Source of the DNA: Pyxidicoccus trucidator
GTDB taxonomy: Bacteria; Myxococcota; Myxococcia; Myxococcales; Myxococcaceae
NCBI RefSeq assembly: GCF_010894435.1
Contig: NZ_JAAIXZ010000014.1
Span: forward strand, 1-64,000
Length of the DNA: 64,000 bases
Direction: 5' to 3'
In this document: one piece after another, positions 14,626-23,235 of the stretch
Layout: the number at the start of each line of letters is the position of its first letter
Numbering within the stretch: position 1 is the first letter of the stretch
Program-made: the position numbers and the translations under genes
The notes under the pieces: generated by a model
Told to the model about the DNA's origin: nothing
Databases searched by the model: none
What the model saw: the letters and a program-made list of their open reading frames with translations, nothing else

Positions 14626-16941
14626 ATGGCACTGTCTCGAACAATCCGACTCCGATGGCTTTCTTGCCTCGCGGGCGCCGCGCTCCTCGGCGCATGCACC
14701 TCGGAGGACCTCACCGAAGCCGAGCTGCTCGGCGAAGGCCCCGTTGACGAAGTAGAGGCGGCGCTGGGCGCCAACCTCGCGCTCGGCAAGCCGGCGCTCC
14801 AGTCGAGCAACTATCCACACGGTGGCGGCGAGGCGATGCGCGCGGTGGATGGCAACACCAGTGGCAACTGGGGTCACAACTCCGTCACCCACACCGACAA
14901 CCAGCTCCAACCCTGGTGGCAGGTCGACCTCCAGGGCATCCAGCCCCTCTCCAACGTGGTCCTCTACAACCGCACCGACTGCTGCTCGGAGCGGCTGCAG
15001 AACTTCAGGGTCCGCGTCTCGGATGACGGGATGAGCTGGCAGGACTACCCCTTCGCCGGTGTCGCCCCGGTGCAGTCCACGTTCGCCATCAACCGCCCGG
15101 CCCGGTACGTCCGGGTGCAGCTGGACGGCACGGGCATCCTGAGCCTCGCCGAGGTCCAGGTCTTCGCTCCCACGCAGCCCGCACATGGCGGTGTCCGCTT
15201 CGGCAACACCGTGTATGGCCGGTGGAGCGGCTCCGGCGGGAGGGCCCCACTCAGCGCCGCCAACCGGCAGCTCATCGTGGACTTCGAGGGCCCGAGCGAG
15301 ACGGTGACCTTCCAGCTCACCTCGTCCGCCAATTCCTATCTCTACCTGCTGGACGCGAACGGCAACGTGCTCGCGGAGGATGACGATGGTGGTGGCGGCA
15401 CGCACTCGAGAATCTCCCGGGTGCTGTCGGCCGGAACCTACAAGCTCGTCGCGGCGACCGCCGCTCCCGGCCAGAGCGCCGAGTTCACCCTCAGCGCGGA
15501 CAAGGCCCTGCTGCGCTTCCCGCAGCGCCTCTGGGTCCAGGCGGCCACCCAGCTCCAGTGGCTCTACGACGACTACGAGACGGGGGCGAGCAACAACGTC
15601 TCCGTCTGGCGGCCGAACCTCGGTGCGTATCCGGGCTACTTCTCGCTCGGAGACGTGGCCATGCCCTCTCATGGCGTGGCGCCCCGGATGACCTTCGTGG
15701 TCGCCGGTGAGGGGGACACGCTGGCGCGCCCGGTCGACTACAACTGGATCTGGAGCGACTGGGGCTCGGGTGGCGCCCATGACGTCTCCTTCTGGGACCC
15801 TGTGCCTCCAGCGGGCTACACCTGCCTGGGCACTGTCACCGTTCTAGGCTACGGCAAGCCCTCCACCGACCTCATCCGGTGCGTGAAGAGCGAGTACGTG
15901 CTCCCGGGCAGCTTCAGCTGGGTGTGGAACGACGGCGGCTCTGGCGCGGACTACGACGTGGGCCTGTGGCAGGTGGGGCCCCGGACGGACGACCCCCGCG
16001 GCCTGGCCCTGTCCACCTTCAAGGGTCAGGGCAACTACGGCAATCCCGACGGCGGCCGCGCCTGGGTCCTCAACAAGAGCGCCACCGCCAACCCCGAGCT
16101 GCAGGGGCTTCCAGTCGACGGGGCGACGGCGCTCCAGTTCGCGCCCCGCATCTGGCTGCACGCCGGCGAGTACTACTTCCCCTCCTCGGTCGAGTTCTTC
16201 CTGCCCAACGTGCAGGAGCAGAACGGCTACCTCGTGACCCGGCAGCCCCTGGGCTGTGACTCCTGCACGGACCCGCAGTTCCTCGACGGCCAGCGGCCGG
16301 ACCAGGTCCCCGTGCCCATGTACGTGGAGGTTGTCCACCGCACGAGCCAGGGCGCGCCCACGAACATCACCGACCTCATCTACTGGAACTTCTATCCATA
16401 CAACAATGGCAAGCGGGTGTGCATCGGCTGGTACTCGCCCTGGGGCTGCGCGGGCGGCTACTCCACCTTTGGCAACCACGTGGGGGATTGGGAGCACCTG
16501 ACGGTGCGGCTCATCGACGGCCGGCCGTACGCGGTGTACCTGAGCCAGCACGCGAGCGGACAGACCTTCCTCTTCGGCGCCAAGGAGCTGGCCGTGCTGG
16601 GTTGGCACCCGGAGGCGTACGCGGCGCTGGGCTCGCATGGCCTCTACCCGGACGCGGCCCGGCACATCTACCAGAACCTGCCCAACGGGGACTTCCTCGC
16701 CGACGACACGAGCCGCGGCCTCGCCTGGGACGGCTGGGTGCGGCCGGTGGTCTTCCCCTGGCAGCCGCTGGGCTCGTACACCGGAAGCCTGAGCTGGCTC
16801 AACATCACCAGTGACTGGGGCAACCCCGCTTCCGGCTGTGAATGGAGCGAGCCCGTGGCCGGCCAGTGCGTGCTCAACAGCGGACCGACGGCGCCCATGA
16901 AGAAGACCTTCTCCCAGCCGCAGGCCCTGACGCTGGAGTAG
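14626..16941 (+). CDS. Discoidin (F5/8C) - PPC-like - Vps62-like lipoprotein
   Basis: A 771-residue predicted lipoprotein with a signal ending LAGAALLGAC. Domains in order: an F5/8 type C discoidin domain (about 50-185) with NLALGKPALQSS, VDGNTSGNWG, WWQVDLQG and RYVRVQL; a PPC-like beta domain (about 190-295); repeated Trp-rich blocks of the DUF3421/carbohydrate-binding kind (about 300-450) with NNVSVWRPNLG and YDVGLWQVG; and a C-terminal Vps62 (DUF946) domain (about 455-771) with GRAWVLNKSA and GNHVGDWEHLTVRL. Vps62 proteins are best known from fungi; their activity is unclear. The discoidin domain suggests binding to surface sugars of prey or matrix. Confidence 0.82.
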   Translation: MALSRTIRLRWLSCLAGAALLGACTSEDLTEAELLGEGPVDEVEAALGANLALGKPALQSSNYPHGGGEAMRAVDGNTSGNWGHNSVTHTDNQLQPWWQVDLQGIQPLSNVVLYNRTDCCSERLQNFRVRVSDDGMSWQDYPFAGVAPVQSTFAINRPARYVRVQLDGTGILSLAEVQVFAPTQPAHGGVRFGNTVYGRWSGSGGRAPLSAANRQLIVDFEGPSETVTFQLTSSANSYLYLLDANGNVLAEDDDGGGGTHSRISRVLSAGTYKLVAATAAPGQSAEFTLSADKALLRFPQRLWVQAATQLQWLYDDYETGASNNVSVWRPNLGAYPGYFSLGDVAMPSHGVAPRMTFVVAGEGDTLARPVDYNWIWSDWGSGGAHDVSFWDPVPPAGYTCLGTVTVLGYGKPSTDLIRCVKSEYVLPGSFSWVWNDGGSGADYDVGLWQVGPRTDDPRGLALSTFKGQGNYGNPDGGRAWVLNKSATANPELQGLPVDGATALQFAPRIWLHAGEYYFPSSVEFFLPNVQEQNGYLVTRQPLGCDSCTDPQFLDGQRPDQVPVPMYVEVVHRTSQGAPTNITDLIYWNFYPYNNGKRVCIGWYSPWGCAGGYSTFGNHVGDWEHLTVRLIDGRPYAVYLSQHASGQTFLFGAKELAVLGWHPEAYAALGSHGLYPDAARHIYQNLPNGDFLADDTSRGLAWDGWVRPVVFPWQPLGSYTGSLSWLNITSDWGNPASGCEWSEPVAGQCVLNSGPTAPMKKTFSQPQALTLE

Positions 16942-16956
16942 GGGAGGGCGACGGGC

Positions 16957-16980
16957 GCGCTGACCGTCGTGGGTCAGCGC
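16957..16980. terminator. Hairpin between convergent genes
   Basis: GCGCTGACC (16957-16965) and GGTCAGCGC (16972-16980) form a 9-bp stem with a six-base loop. It overlaps the stop codon (16974-16976) of the leftward gene. Confidence 0.5.
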
Positions 16981-18056
16981 ACCGGGTGCGCTGTCCAGGT
17001 CCTGCCGTCAGCGCTCGACGCGACGACGTGACTTCCCGCCAGCCAGAGGCGGCCACCTCCCGAGGACAGTCGCCCCACGTCGGGCCAGTTGCCCGCGGCG
17101 GCCACCAGGGGCGTAGCGCACCGCTCGAAGCCGGACCCGTCCCAGCGGTAGACCCGCTCCGAGTCCGCCACGTAGAGCTCGCCACCCCACCGCTCGGCGG
17201 TGTGGATGCGACCGACGCGCCCGAGGACGCGGCAGCCCTCCGCCGTCCCCGCGATGACGTCGCCTCGCGCCGTGCCCGCGATGACCTCGCCCGAGGGGAA
17301 GCAGCGGAGGAAGACCACCTCGCTCCCCAGGTAGGGATGGACATCCCGCCATTGGTCCCCCGAATACATCCAGAGGCTCCGGCCTCCCGCATAGAGGACT
17401 CGCGTCCCGTCTTCACCGAGGCGGCTGTCCAGCGCGAGCACCCGACCTGGGACTTGTCCCAGTGAGTGCGTCCACCTCATGACGCCCTCGCCGCGCACGA
17501 GCAGGCCGACCTCGGACGGAGCGTCGGGCTCGAATGACCGACTCCCGGCGAGCACGATGTCGGCACCGCTGAAGCACGCACGCGTGTCGACCAGCCCCGC
17601 CGGCAGCCCCGCGTAGTCGAGGCCCTCCCAGCGGCCTGCTCCGTCCGCGCGAATGGCCGCGAACCAGGCCGAGCCACCGTAAGAGAGCAGCGCGCCGTAG
17701 CCGTGAGTCCCCAGCCGGAACAGCGTGTCGATGGTTCCGGAGCCTGGCAGTTCCTCCAGCGACCAGACGCCCTCCGTGCACACCGCCACGTTCCGGAACT
17801 CGCGGACCTCGTAGGTGGCATCCCCGGGGTCGAAGCCCGAGTCCTCGGGGTCGAAGTCCGCATCCTCGGGGTCGAAGCCCGAGTCGACGAGGGACGCGTA
17901 CGCCTCCGTGTCGTAGGGCTCGCGCCAGTTCCCGACGGGGCCGGGTCCGCCTCCGTGGTCATTGTCCGGATGCGGGTGGCTGACGACGAGCGCCAGGTTG
18001 CGCTCATCGGTGAAACAGCCGCTGTGCACCACTCCCCGGAAGGCGTTGTTCTCCAC
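16974..18056 (-). CDS. Beta-propeller-like protein of unknown function
   Basis: A 360-residue protein without a signal peptide. Residues about 55-80 contain three copies of an acidic SGFDPEDADFDPED-type repeat. From about 90 on, short repeated blade-like blocks occur (GVWSLEELPGSG, GSAWFAAIRADG, RSLWMYSGDQWRDV, ELYVADSERVYRWDG, RLWLAGSHVVASSADGRTW). These suggest a propeller of BNR or Kelch-like type. An early HPHPDNDHGGG segment is His/Asp rich and could bind metal. No specific function can be assigned. Confidence 0.55.
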   Translation of the reverse strand: MENNAFRGVVHSGCFTDERNLALVVSHPHPDNDHGGGPGPVGNWREPYDTEAYASLVDSGFDPEDADFDPEDSGFDPGDATYEVREFRNVAVCTEGVWSLEELPGSGTIDTLFRLGTHGYGALLSYGGSAWFAAIRADGAGRWEGLDYAGLPAGLVDTRACFSGADIVLAGSRSFEPDAPSEVGLLVRGEGVMRWTHSLGQVPGRVLALDSRLGEDGTRVLYAGGRSLWMYSGDQWRDVHPYLGSEVVFLRCFPSGEVIAGTARGDVIAGTAEGCRVLGRVGRIHTAERWGGELYVADSERVYRWDGSGFERCATPLVAAAGNWPDVGRLSSGGGRLWLAGSHVVASSADGRTWTAHPVR

Positions 18057-18202
18057 GGCTGTCCTCTCGCTGAAGGTCCGGCGGCGCGTATACCACCGGC
18101 CTTCAGGAGGACTCTCGCTTTCGCGGCGCTCAGCGCTTCAGCGGGTCGCCGTGCTTCTCGTTCGACGTGGACCGCCTGGGCTCCGCGAAGCCGGGCGGCA
18201 TC

Positions 18203-18236
18203 GTGGCCCGCCTCGGAACTTTCCGAGGCGGGCCAC
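18203..18236 (-). terminator. Strong hairpin after the Cys-rich lipoprotein gene
   Basis: A 16-bp perfect stem with a two-base centre (GTGGCCCGCCTCGGAA and its complement). It lies 18 bases beyond the stop of the leftward gene at 18254. Confidence 0.7.
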
Positions 18237-18253
18237 CGTCAGCGGTTCAGACG

Positions 18254-18718
18254 CTAGCCGATGATGCAGCTGCACTTGCGGGTCACCGCATTGCACCGGC
18301 CACTCATCGTGCCGCCGCACTGGCTATCCGAAGTGCAGGACCTGCCCGCGACGCAGGTGCCACAGTCTGGATCCAGGGCACAGACCTCGGAGCAGCAGTT
18401 GTCCCGGCTACAGCCGCACGTGGGCTGGACGATGGGGTTACAGAACGTCGTATTGGTCCCACCACTATTGGTGCAGGTCACACTTCCGAACCCAGCTGGA
18501 TTGACCGAGCAAGCTCCATTCGAGCCGGTGCAGGAGGCCCAGTTCCCACAGTAGATGCTGGCCGTGCAGTCTCCCTGCACGGCCGAGAACTCCTGCGTCC
18601 GCTCGTGCTGTTCGGAGGACACAGCTCCATTTTCGAGAGCCTGGTCCGCACCGGACGTGGAATCACAGGCGGTCAGCATCATCACCAGGCTGACAAGAAC
18701 TCCGGCCATCATCTTCAT
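18254..18718 (-). CDS. Cys-rich lipoprotein
   Basis: A 154-residue predicted lipoprotein. ATG 18718, after GGAAAG, gives MKMMAGVLVSLVMMLTAC with a lipobox Cys. The rest has about 16 Cys residues in small clusters (TASIYCGNWASCTG, CGCSRDNCCSEVCALDPDCG, CNAVTRKCSC), the pattern of small disulfide-stabilised surface proteins common in myxobacteria. Function unknown. A strong hairpin terminator follows. Confidence 0.72.
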   Translation of the reverse strand: MKMMAGVLVSLVMMLTACDSTSGADQALENGAVSSEQHERTQEFSAVQGDCTASIYCGNWASCTGSNGACSVNPAGFGSVTCTNSGGTNTTFCNPIVQPTCGCSRDNCCSEVCALDPDCGTCVAGRSCTSDSQCGGTMSGRCNAVTRKCSCIIG

Positions 18719-19256
18719 GGAAGCTTTCCTTTCATTGATGCAGTGGATGGACGCTCCCAGGTGCACTCGGAAGCCGGTGTCCGGCTGCTTGCGCGGTCGC
18801 CAGAGCCAGGACTGCCGGTGATAGCGCCAGCACGAGCGCTGGCTGGAAGACCGCCGAGCCATTGCTGAGCTGCCACTTCATCTCCGCTTCCCGAGAGTGG
18901 GTCCATGACCGCGACACCTCTGCGCGGCCACGCCTCGCTACGCAGGCACTGTGCCAACGCGGAACGCTTCGGAATGGCAGGAGGAGGTGACGGCTGCAGT
19001 GACATGCCGGGTTACAAGCCCGAGGTACTTGTAGCGTCGATGGCTACAGTACCTGCGTACGCTCGGCCTTCAGCTCCGCTTCTCCGCGGTGCGCTGGAGC
19101 CGTTCGGCGTGGAGGCGTGGCGCTCGCGTCGATGCGCACGGCGCCTTCACCGTCCGTAGGAGTCCCGTGGAGGGACGGCACTTCATGGGAACGCCCGCGA
19201 CCGAGGTGACGACCGCCCAGGGCATCACACGAGGTGCGGGAGAGCCGAAGGCGGGA
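18719..19256. other. Intergenic region with one hairpin
   Basis: No gene is supported. A bulged hairpin (AGGTACTTGTAGC, 19023-19035, with GCTACAGTACCT, 19043-19054) may end transcription of the leftward gene stopping at 19257. The stretch 19060-19250 has coding-like composition in more than one frame but no start, and may be remnant sequence. Confidence 0.3.
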
Positions 19257-20558
19257 TCAGAGGCCTTCGCGCAGGTTTTCCTCCGCGATGTCCGTGAGTC
19301 GTGACACGTGCTTGTGGAGCCACAAGCCGAAGGGCTGGATGCGCGCGGGAGGCGTCTTCTTCGGCAGCGCTTGCAGGCTCTCGTCGAACGGAACGACGGC
19401 GTGCTCACCCGTCGGAGACTTCGTGCGGTGGTCGAAGGCGAAGGACCTGCCGATGTGCCACCCGCCGTGGAACACGAAGAGGTTCTCCAGGTCCTTATTC
19501 CCGGTGGCCTCGACGAGCCCGTCGATTTCGTAGATGTCGTCGGCTATCTCCAGGCAGCTCCAGCCGCCGCCCGTGACGTTGCCGCAGGGGAACGTGGGCA
19601 GGCCGTTGTCGACGACGTTGTCCACGATCCAGGTGATGGAGCCGTACACGCGCAGGAAGTAGTCCCAGCTCGACTCGCTCTTCCTGGGCTTGAGCGCCTT
19701 CGCCCCGTTCCAGCTCCCGATGCGGTGCTTGTACTCGCGCTTGAAGATGGACAACTGCTGGTCGAGGGAGTCCATCCGCCCGGGCTCCTTCTTCAAGTCC
19801 AGCTGCTCCGCGACGAAGTGCGCTTGGGGGAAGCGCTCGTGGAGGTCCTTCAGCATCGCGATGGCCGTGTCGGCGGCCGCGTAGGCGTCCTGGGGCTTCG
19901 CGAAGGAGGGGCTCCTGGGCGCGGGGGACTTCTTCGGGGAGCCCTTCGGAGCCTTCGGTTCGGGATTGGGATACTTCGCATCCCGGAGATCGACCGTGTG
20001 CAGGACGAAGCCCTCCTTCTCCTTGGCGCGAATGAGCTTCTCCGCCCGCTCGATGGCTTCCTCGTGGCTCGCGGCGACTGTCTCGTTGCGATACGCCTCG
20101 ATGGTCCGGTCCCCATCGACGGAGATGGCCCAACCGGTCGATGGGCCCTTCCGGTACTCACGTATCGCCACTCGCTTCTTCGTCGCGTTCCAGGGGTTGC
20201 CGTCGCGGAAGCCGAGCGTCCGGTAGCGCGCCACCAGCGCTTCGACGTCCGTCGCCTCCACGAGCGAGAGCAGATAGGCGCCGTTCATGGTGCCGCGGCG
20301 GACCACCGCCTGGCTGCCTCGTACTTCCACGTCGACGAAGAGGAGCGACAGCGGCTTGAAGAGCGTGAAGCGCTCCTTCACGGGCGTGGTGAGCTTCAGC
20401 GCCTGGGGCTCCGGCTTGTGGAGGGTTCCATCGCTCCAGACCCGGAGCTCGCCGCCCGCCGAATAGAGCCAGACCTCGCCCTTCAGTGAGAGCTGGGGGT
20501 CCGAGTGCCAGATGGCCTCGCCGCCGTTGAGCTTCTGCAGGTGCTTCCAGTTGGACAT
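19257..20558 (-). CDS. WGR-like / SMI1-KNR4-like protein
   Basis: A 433-residue cytoplasmic protein. Residues about 110-185 resemble a WGR domain (WAISVDGDRTIEAYRNE then SHEEAIERAEKLIRAKEKEGF). A Lys/Pro-rich linker (about 205-225) follows. The C-terminal half (about 290-410) resembles a SUKH (SMI1/KNR4) fold, with DYFLRVYGSITWI, CLEIADDIYEIDGL and VVPFDESL. SUKH proteins often neutralise nucleases or other toxins; WGR domains bind nucleic acid or partner proteins. No toxin gene is adjacent, so an immunity role is only a suggestion. Confidence 0.5.
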   Translation of the reverse strand: MSNWKHLQKLNGGEAIWHSDPQLSLKGEVWLYSAGGELRVWSDGTLHKPEPQALKLTTPVKERFTLFKPLSLLFVDVEVRGSQAVVRRGTMNGAYLLSLVEATDVEALVARYRTLGFRDGNPWNATKKRVAIREYRKGPSTGWAISVDGDRTIEAYRNETVAASHEEAIERAEKLIRAKEKEGFVLHTVDLRDAKYPNPEPKAPKGSPKKSPAPRSPSFAKPQDAYAAADTAIAMLKDLHERFPQAHFVAEQLDLKKEPGRMDSLDQQLSIFKREYKHRIGSWNGAKALKPRKSESSWDYFLRVYGSITWIVDNVVDNGLPTFPCGNVTGGGWSCLEIADDIYEIDGLVEATGNKDLENLFVFHGGWHIGRSFAFDHRTKSPTGEHAVVPFDESLQALPKKTPPARIQPFGLWLHKHVSRLTDIAEENLREGL

Positions 20559-20661
20559 GGGGGCTTTCTCGCACGGGAGTCGTGAGGGGTAAATCTGCCT
20601 CCACGCCTCTCGGGAAGGGGGCTTCCTCCTCGGGAAACAGGGGTGCTCATGATTCAGTATT

Positions 20662-20680
20662 GAAAATGAGAATCGTTATC
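20662..20680 (+). promoter_or_regulatory. Fur box upstream of the HmuY-like gene
   Basis: The 19 bases at 20662-20680 (GAAAATGAGAATCGTTATC) match the classical Fur consensus at 16 of 19 positions. The site lies in an unusually AT-rich patch about 84 bases before the HmuY-like start, indicating iron-repressed transcription. Confidence 0.75.
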
Positions 20681-20763
20681 AAGTAGGTTGCCATCCATCG
20701 AGAGGGCCAGGTGCCAGGCCCTGGAACGAGTCACGCAGTCCGAACAGGGAGAGGGGCAAGAAG

Positions 20764-21570
20764 ATGATGAGTCATACCGAACAGGCGATGCCCAGGCGCG
20801 CCGGACAGCAGGGGCTGTGGGTCCTCGTCGCCGTGGCCGTGTCGCTGGCGCTGCTGGCTGGCTGTGGCGACGACGGGCCAACGGATCTCCAGCCGGACGC
20901 GGGCACAGAGCCCGAGGTGTGTGGCCCGAGCGACGTGTGGTGCAAGGACCAGACAATCGACCGGCTGGACCTGCTGACCACGGTGTCGACGGGTGAGGTT
21001 CGCGAGGAGGGCACGACGTCGGGCGAGTTCCTCACCTTCGTCGACTCGCGCGCGGGCGGCCTGTCGCCGACGATGTCCTATTCCTACCTCCGCTTCACGC
21101 CGCAGGGGCTGACCCCCGTGCAGATCCACGACCAGGAGTCGCTCGGGTCCACGGACTGGGACCTCGCGGTCCGTCGCTACACCCTGCGCGTCAACAGCGG
21201 CACGTCCGGTCCGTCCTGCGTCTCGGTGGCGAACACGCCCGAGGGCACGACGTTCGCGTCGGTGACGGCGGTGAACGCCGCCATGGAGTTCAAGACCGAG
21301 GCCTGGTTCGACACTGCCTGCACGCTCATCCCGGATGACTCCGGCCTCAACGGGCCCTTGACGCAGCTGGGCGGGTTCTGGGCCTATACGAGCTGCGTGC
21401 AGATGACGGGTCGCGTCTTCGTCATCCGGCTGGCGGATGGTCGCCACGTGAAGCTGGAGGTCACCTCCTACTACGAGCCCTCGGCGCAGCAGGTCTGCAA
21501 CCAGACGGGCAGCGTGCCGCAGCCGAGCGGCTCCGGCGCCATTCGCATCAAGTGGGCGTTCCTGCCATGA
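20764..21570 (+). CDS. HmuY-like haem-binding lipoprotein
   Basis: A 268-residue predicted lipoprotein with a lipobox LLAGC at Cys34. The rest matches the HmuY family, surface lipoproteins that capture haem: YLRFTPQGLTPVQIHDQES, the hallmark STDWDLAVRRYTLRVNSGTSG (about 130-150), VNAAMEF, and WAYTSCVQMTGRVFVIRLAD with LEVTSYY near the end. A Fur box precedes it, as expected for iron or haem uptake. The downstream metalloprotease gene overlaps its stop by 4 bases (ATGA), so both are made together. No TonB receptor gene is in view. Confidence 0.83.
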   Translation: MMSHTEQAMPRRAGQQGLWVLVAVAVSLALLAGCGDDGPTDLQPDAGTEPEVCGPSDVWCKDQTIDRLDLLTTVSTGEVREEGTTSGEFLTFVDSRAGGLSPTMSYSYLRFTPQGLTPVQIHDQESLGSTDWDLAVRRYTLRVNSGTSGPSCVSVANTPEGTTFASVTAVNAAMEFKTEAWFDTACTLIPDDSGLNGPLTQLGGFWAYTSCVQMTGRVFVIRLADGRHVKLEVTSYYEPSAQQVCNQTGSVPQPSGSGAIRIKWAFLP

Positions 21571-23090
21571 GACTCGGGGCGTTGCTCCTGTTGCTTCCCC
21601 TGGGGTGTGGCCCCGTGCAGGCGTCGCGTGAGCCGCATGAGCGTCATGAGCCGTTCGCTGAATGGCGAGAGGGGCTGCAGGCAGGAGCGCGCCCCACCTC
21701 ACCGGAGGCGGTGCCTCCGCGCTTCGGCGTGGAGGAGCAGGTGGAGTCGGTGGTGTCCCCAGCGGGGCGCTTCCGGGTCCACTTCTCCCGCGTCGGGCCC
21801 AACGCCGTGGTGGCAGGCGACGTGGATGGCAATGGCGTGCCCGACGCGGTGGACGTCGTCGCGCACGCCTATGACCGGGTGGCCGCCTTCTACCTGGAGC
21901 TGGGGTTCCTGCTGCCGGGCGACGACGCCTCGGTGGGCGAGGACCACGGCGGGGATGGGCTGTTCGACGTGTACCTCGTGGACTTCGCGGGCAGGGCGGA
22001 TGGCGCCTTCCGGCTGGAGGGCTGCGAGGACGAAGAGGAGGGTGCTCGCTGCGTCGGGCACATGCTCCAGGAGAATGACTTCGCGGGTTACAGCTACCCC
22101 TCCTTCGAGGCGGCGGTGAACATCCTGGCGAGCCACGAGTTCTTCCACGCGGTGCAGGCGGCCTATCGGCCCGGGCTGGGCAACGTGGCGTCGGAGGGCT
22201 CGGCGGTGTGGGCCAGCGAGCGCTTCGATTCCTCGCTCGATGACCTGGAGTCGTTCTCTTCGTCGTATCTCTCGCGGCCAGACCGGAGCCTGGTGGTGGA
22301 CCCGACGGGCCCCGCCGTGTCCTTCAGCTATGGTGCGGGACTCTTCTTCCAGTACCTGGGCGAGCGCTTTGGCGACCGGGTCGTCCGGGCGATGTGGGAG
22401 GAGAGCGTGGTGGCGCCCGCCGCTCGCTGGCCTGTCCTGGTGGACACCGTCCTTCGCCGTGAGTGGGGGGCGGACTTCGACACCGCCTTCGCCGAGTTCG
22501 CGCAGTGGAACCTCGCCACGGGCGCGCGGGCGGGTGCAGAGGGCGGCTATGCGCGGGGCGGTGGCTACGATGGCCTGGTGCTCGCGTCCAGGACGCTTCC
22601 CACCGAGGAGGCCCAGGTCCGGGTGCCTCCCGCGGCGACGCGGTATTTCGAGGTGCCGGGCGGCTCGGCGCAGGTGCTGGCCACCTTTACGCCCGATACC
22701 GTGGAGGACCCGCCGAAGCTCCACTTGCTGGTGGCCGCGGTGACGGCCGACGCCGTGCTGCGCGTCTCTCGAGCCGAAGGTCCTGGCGTGCTGAGCGCGC
22801 AGGTGGCCGCATCGGATGCGACCCACGTCGTGATTGCGGTGGTGGATGGCCACCATGAGGGCACGGGCCGATACGGGCAGCTCTGCATCACGGGAGCGGC
22901 CACCGGCGCGCCCTGCGCGGAAGTCGTCCCCGATCCCGAGGAGCCTGCGCGGCCATCGGACGACGGAGGCTGTGGCGCGGCCCCAGGTGGGCTCGGCTGG
23001 AGTCTGCTGGCGCTCATCGTGCTGGCGGGAGGCAAGGCGCGGAGCGCGGTCCCCGCGAGGCTCCGCCCGTCGCCACGTCGACGGTCCTGA
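21567..23090 (+). CDS. Surface zinc metalloprotease (MXAN_6640-like) with MYXO-CTERM-like anchor
   Basis: A 507-residue exported protein starting at the ATG that overlaps the HmuY stop. The signal MRLGALLLLLPLGC is followed by a region with a DVDGNGVPDAVD calcium-binding-like loop (84-95). The zinc motif HEFFH is at 190-194, and EGSAVWASE about 15 residues later supplies a likely third ligand. The C-terminus has a Cys-containing DDGGCGAAPGG, then a hydrophobic stretch (LGWSLLALIVLAGG), then an Arg-rich end: the MYXO-CTERM sorting layout for surface display. Coupling to a haem-binding lipoprotein suggests a role in freeing haem from proteins; this is inference. Confidence 0.8.
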   Translation: MRLGALLLLLPLGCGPVQASREPHERHEPFAEWREGLQAGARPTSPEAVPPRFGVEEQVESVVSPAGRFRVHFSRVGPNAVVAGDVDGNGVPDAVDVVAHAYDRVAAFYLELGFLLPGDDASVGEDHGGDGLFDVYLVDFAGRADGAFRLEGCEDEEEGARCVGHMLQENDFAGYSYPSFEAAVNILASHEFFHAVQAAYRPGLGNVASEGSAVWASERFDSSLDDLESFSSSYLSRPDRSLVVDPTGPAVSFSYGAGLFFQYLGERFGDRVVRAMWEESVVAPAARWPVLVDTVLRREWGADFDTAFAEFAQWNLATGARAGAEGGYARGGGYDGLVLASRTLPTEEAQVRVPPAATRYFEVPGGSAQVLATFTPDTVEDPPKLHLLVAAVTADAVLRVSRAEGPGVLSAQVAASDATHVVIAVVDGHHEGTGRYGQLCITGAATGAPCAEVVPDPEEPARPSDDGGCGAAPGGLGWSLLALIVLAGGKARSAVPARLRPSPRRRS

Positions 23091-23235
23091 GGCCGCCAAC
23101 GGACGCTCAGGCGCAGCGGCCTGGCTCTCCACGTCATGCCGCTGGCGTCCGGTGACGTGAGCGGCATCTGGAGGGGAGGGCGCCCGAGGGCAGGCGAGCT
23201 CGGCTTTCCGGTACGGGCGCGCGTAAAGTGGACGC

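Noticed and set aside
18130-18200. Short minus-strand frame ending in GDPLKR
   Set aside because: It is too short, has no ribosome binding site, and is not supported by any recognisable family.
18203-18236. GGAAAGTT-like sequence as a third sigma promoter
   Set aside because: It is the top of a 16-bp perfect hairpin terminator, has GGAAAGTTCC rather than GGAAAGTTT, and lacks CGTAG at the right distance.
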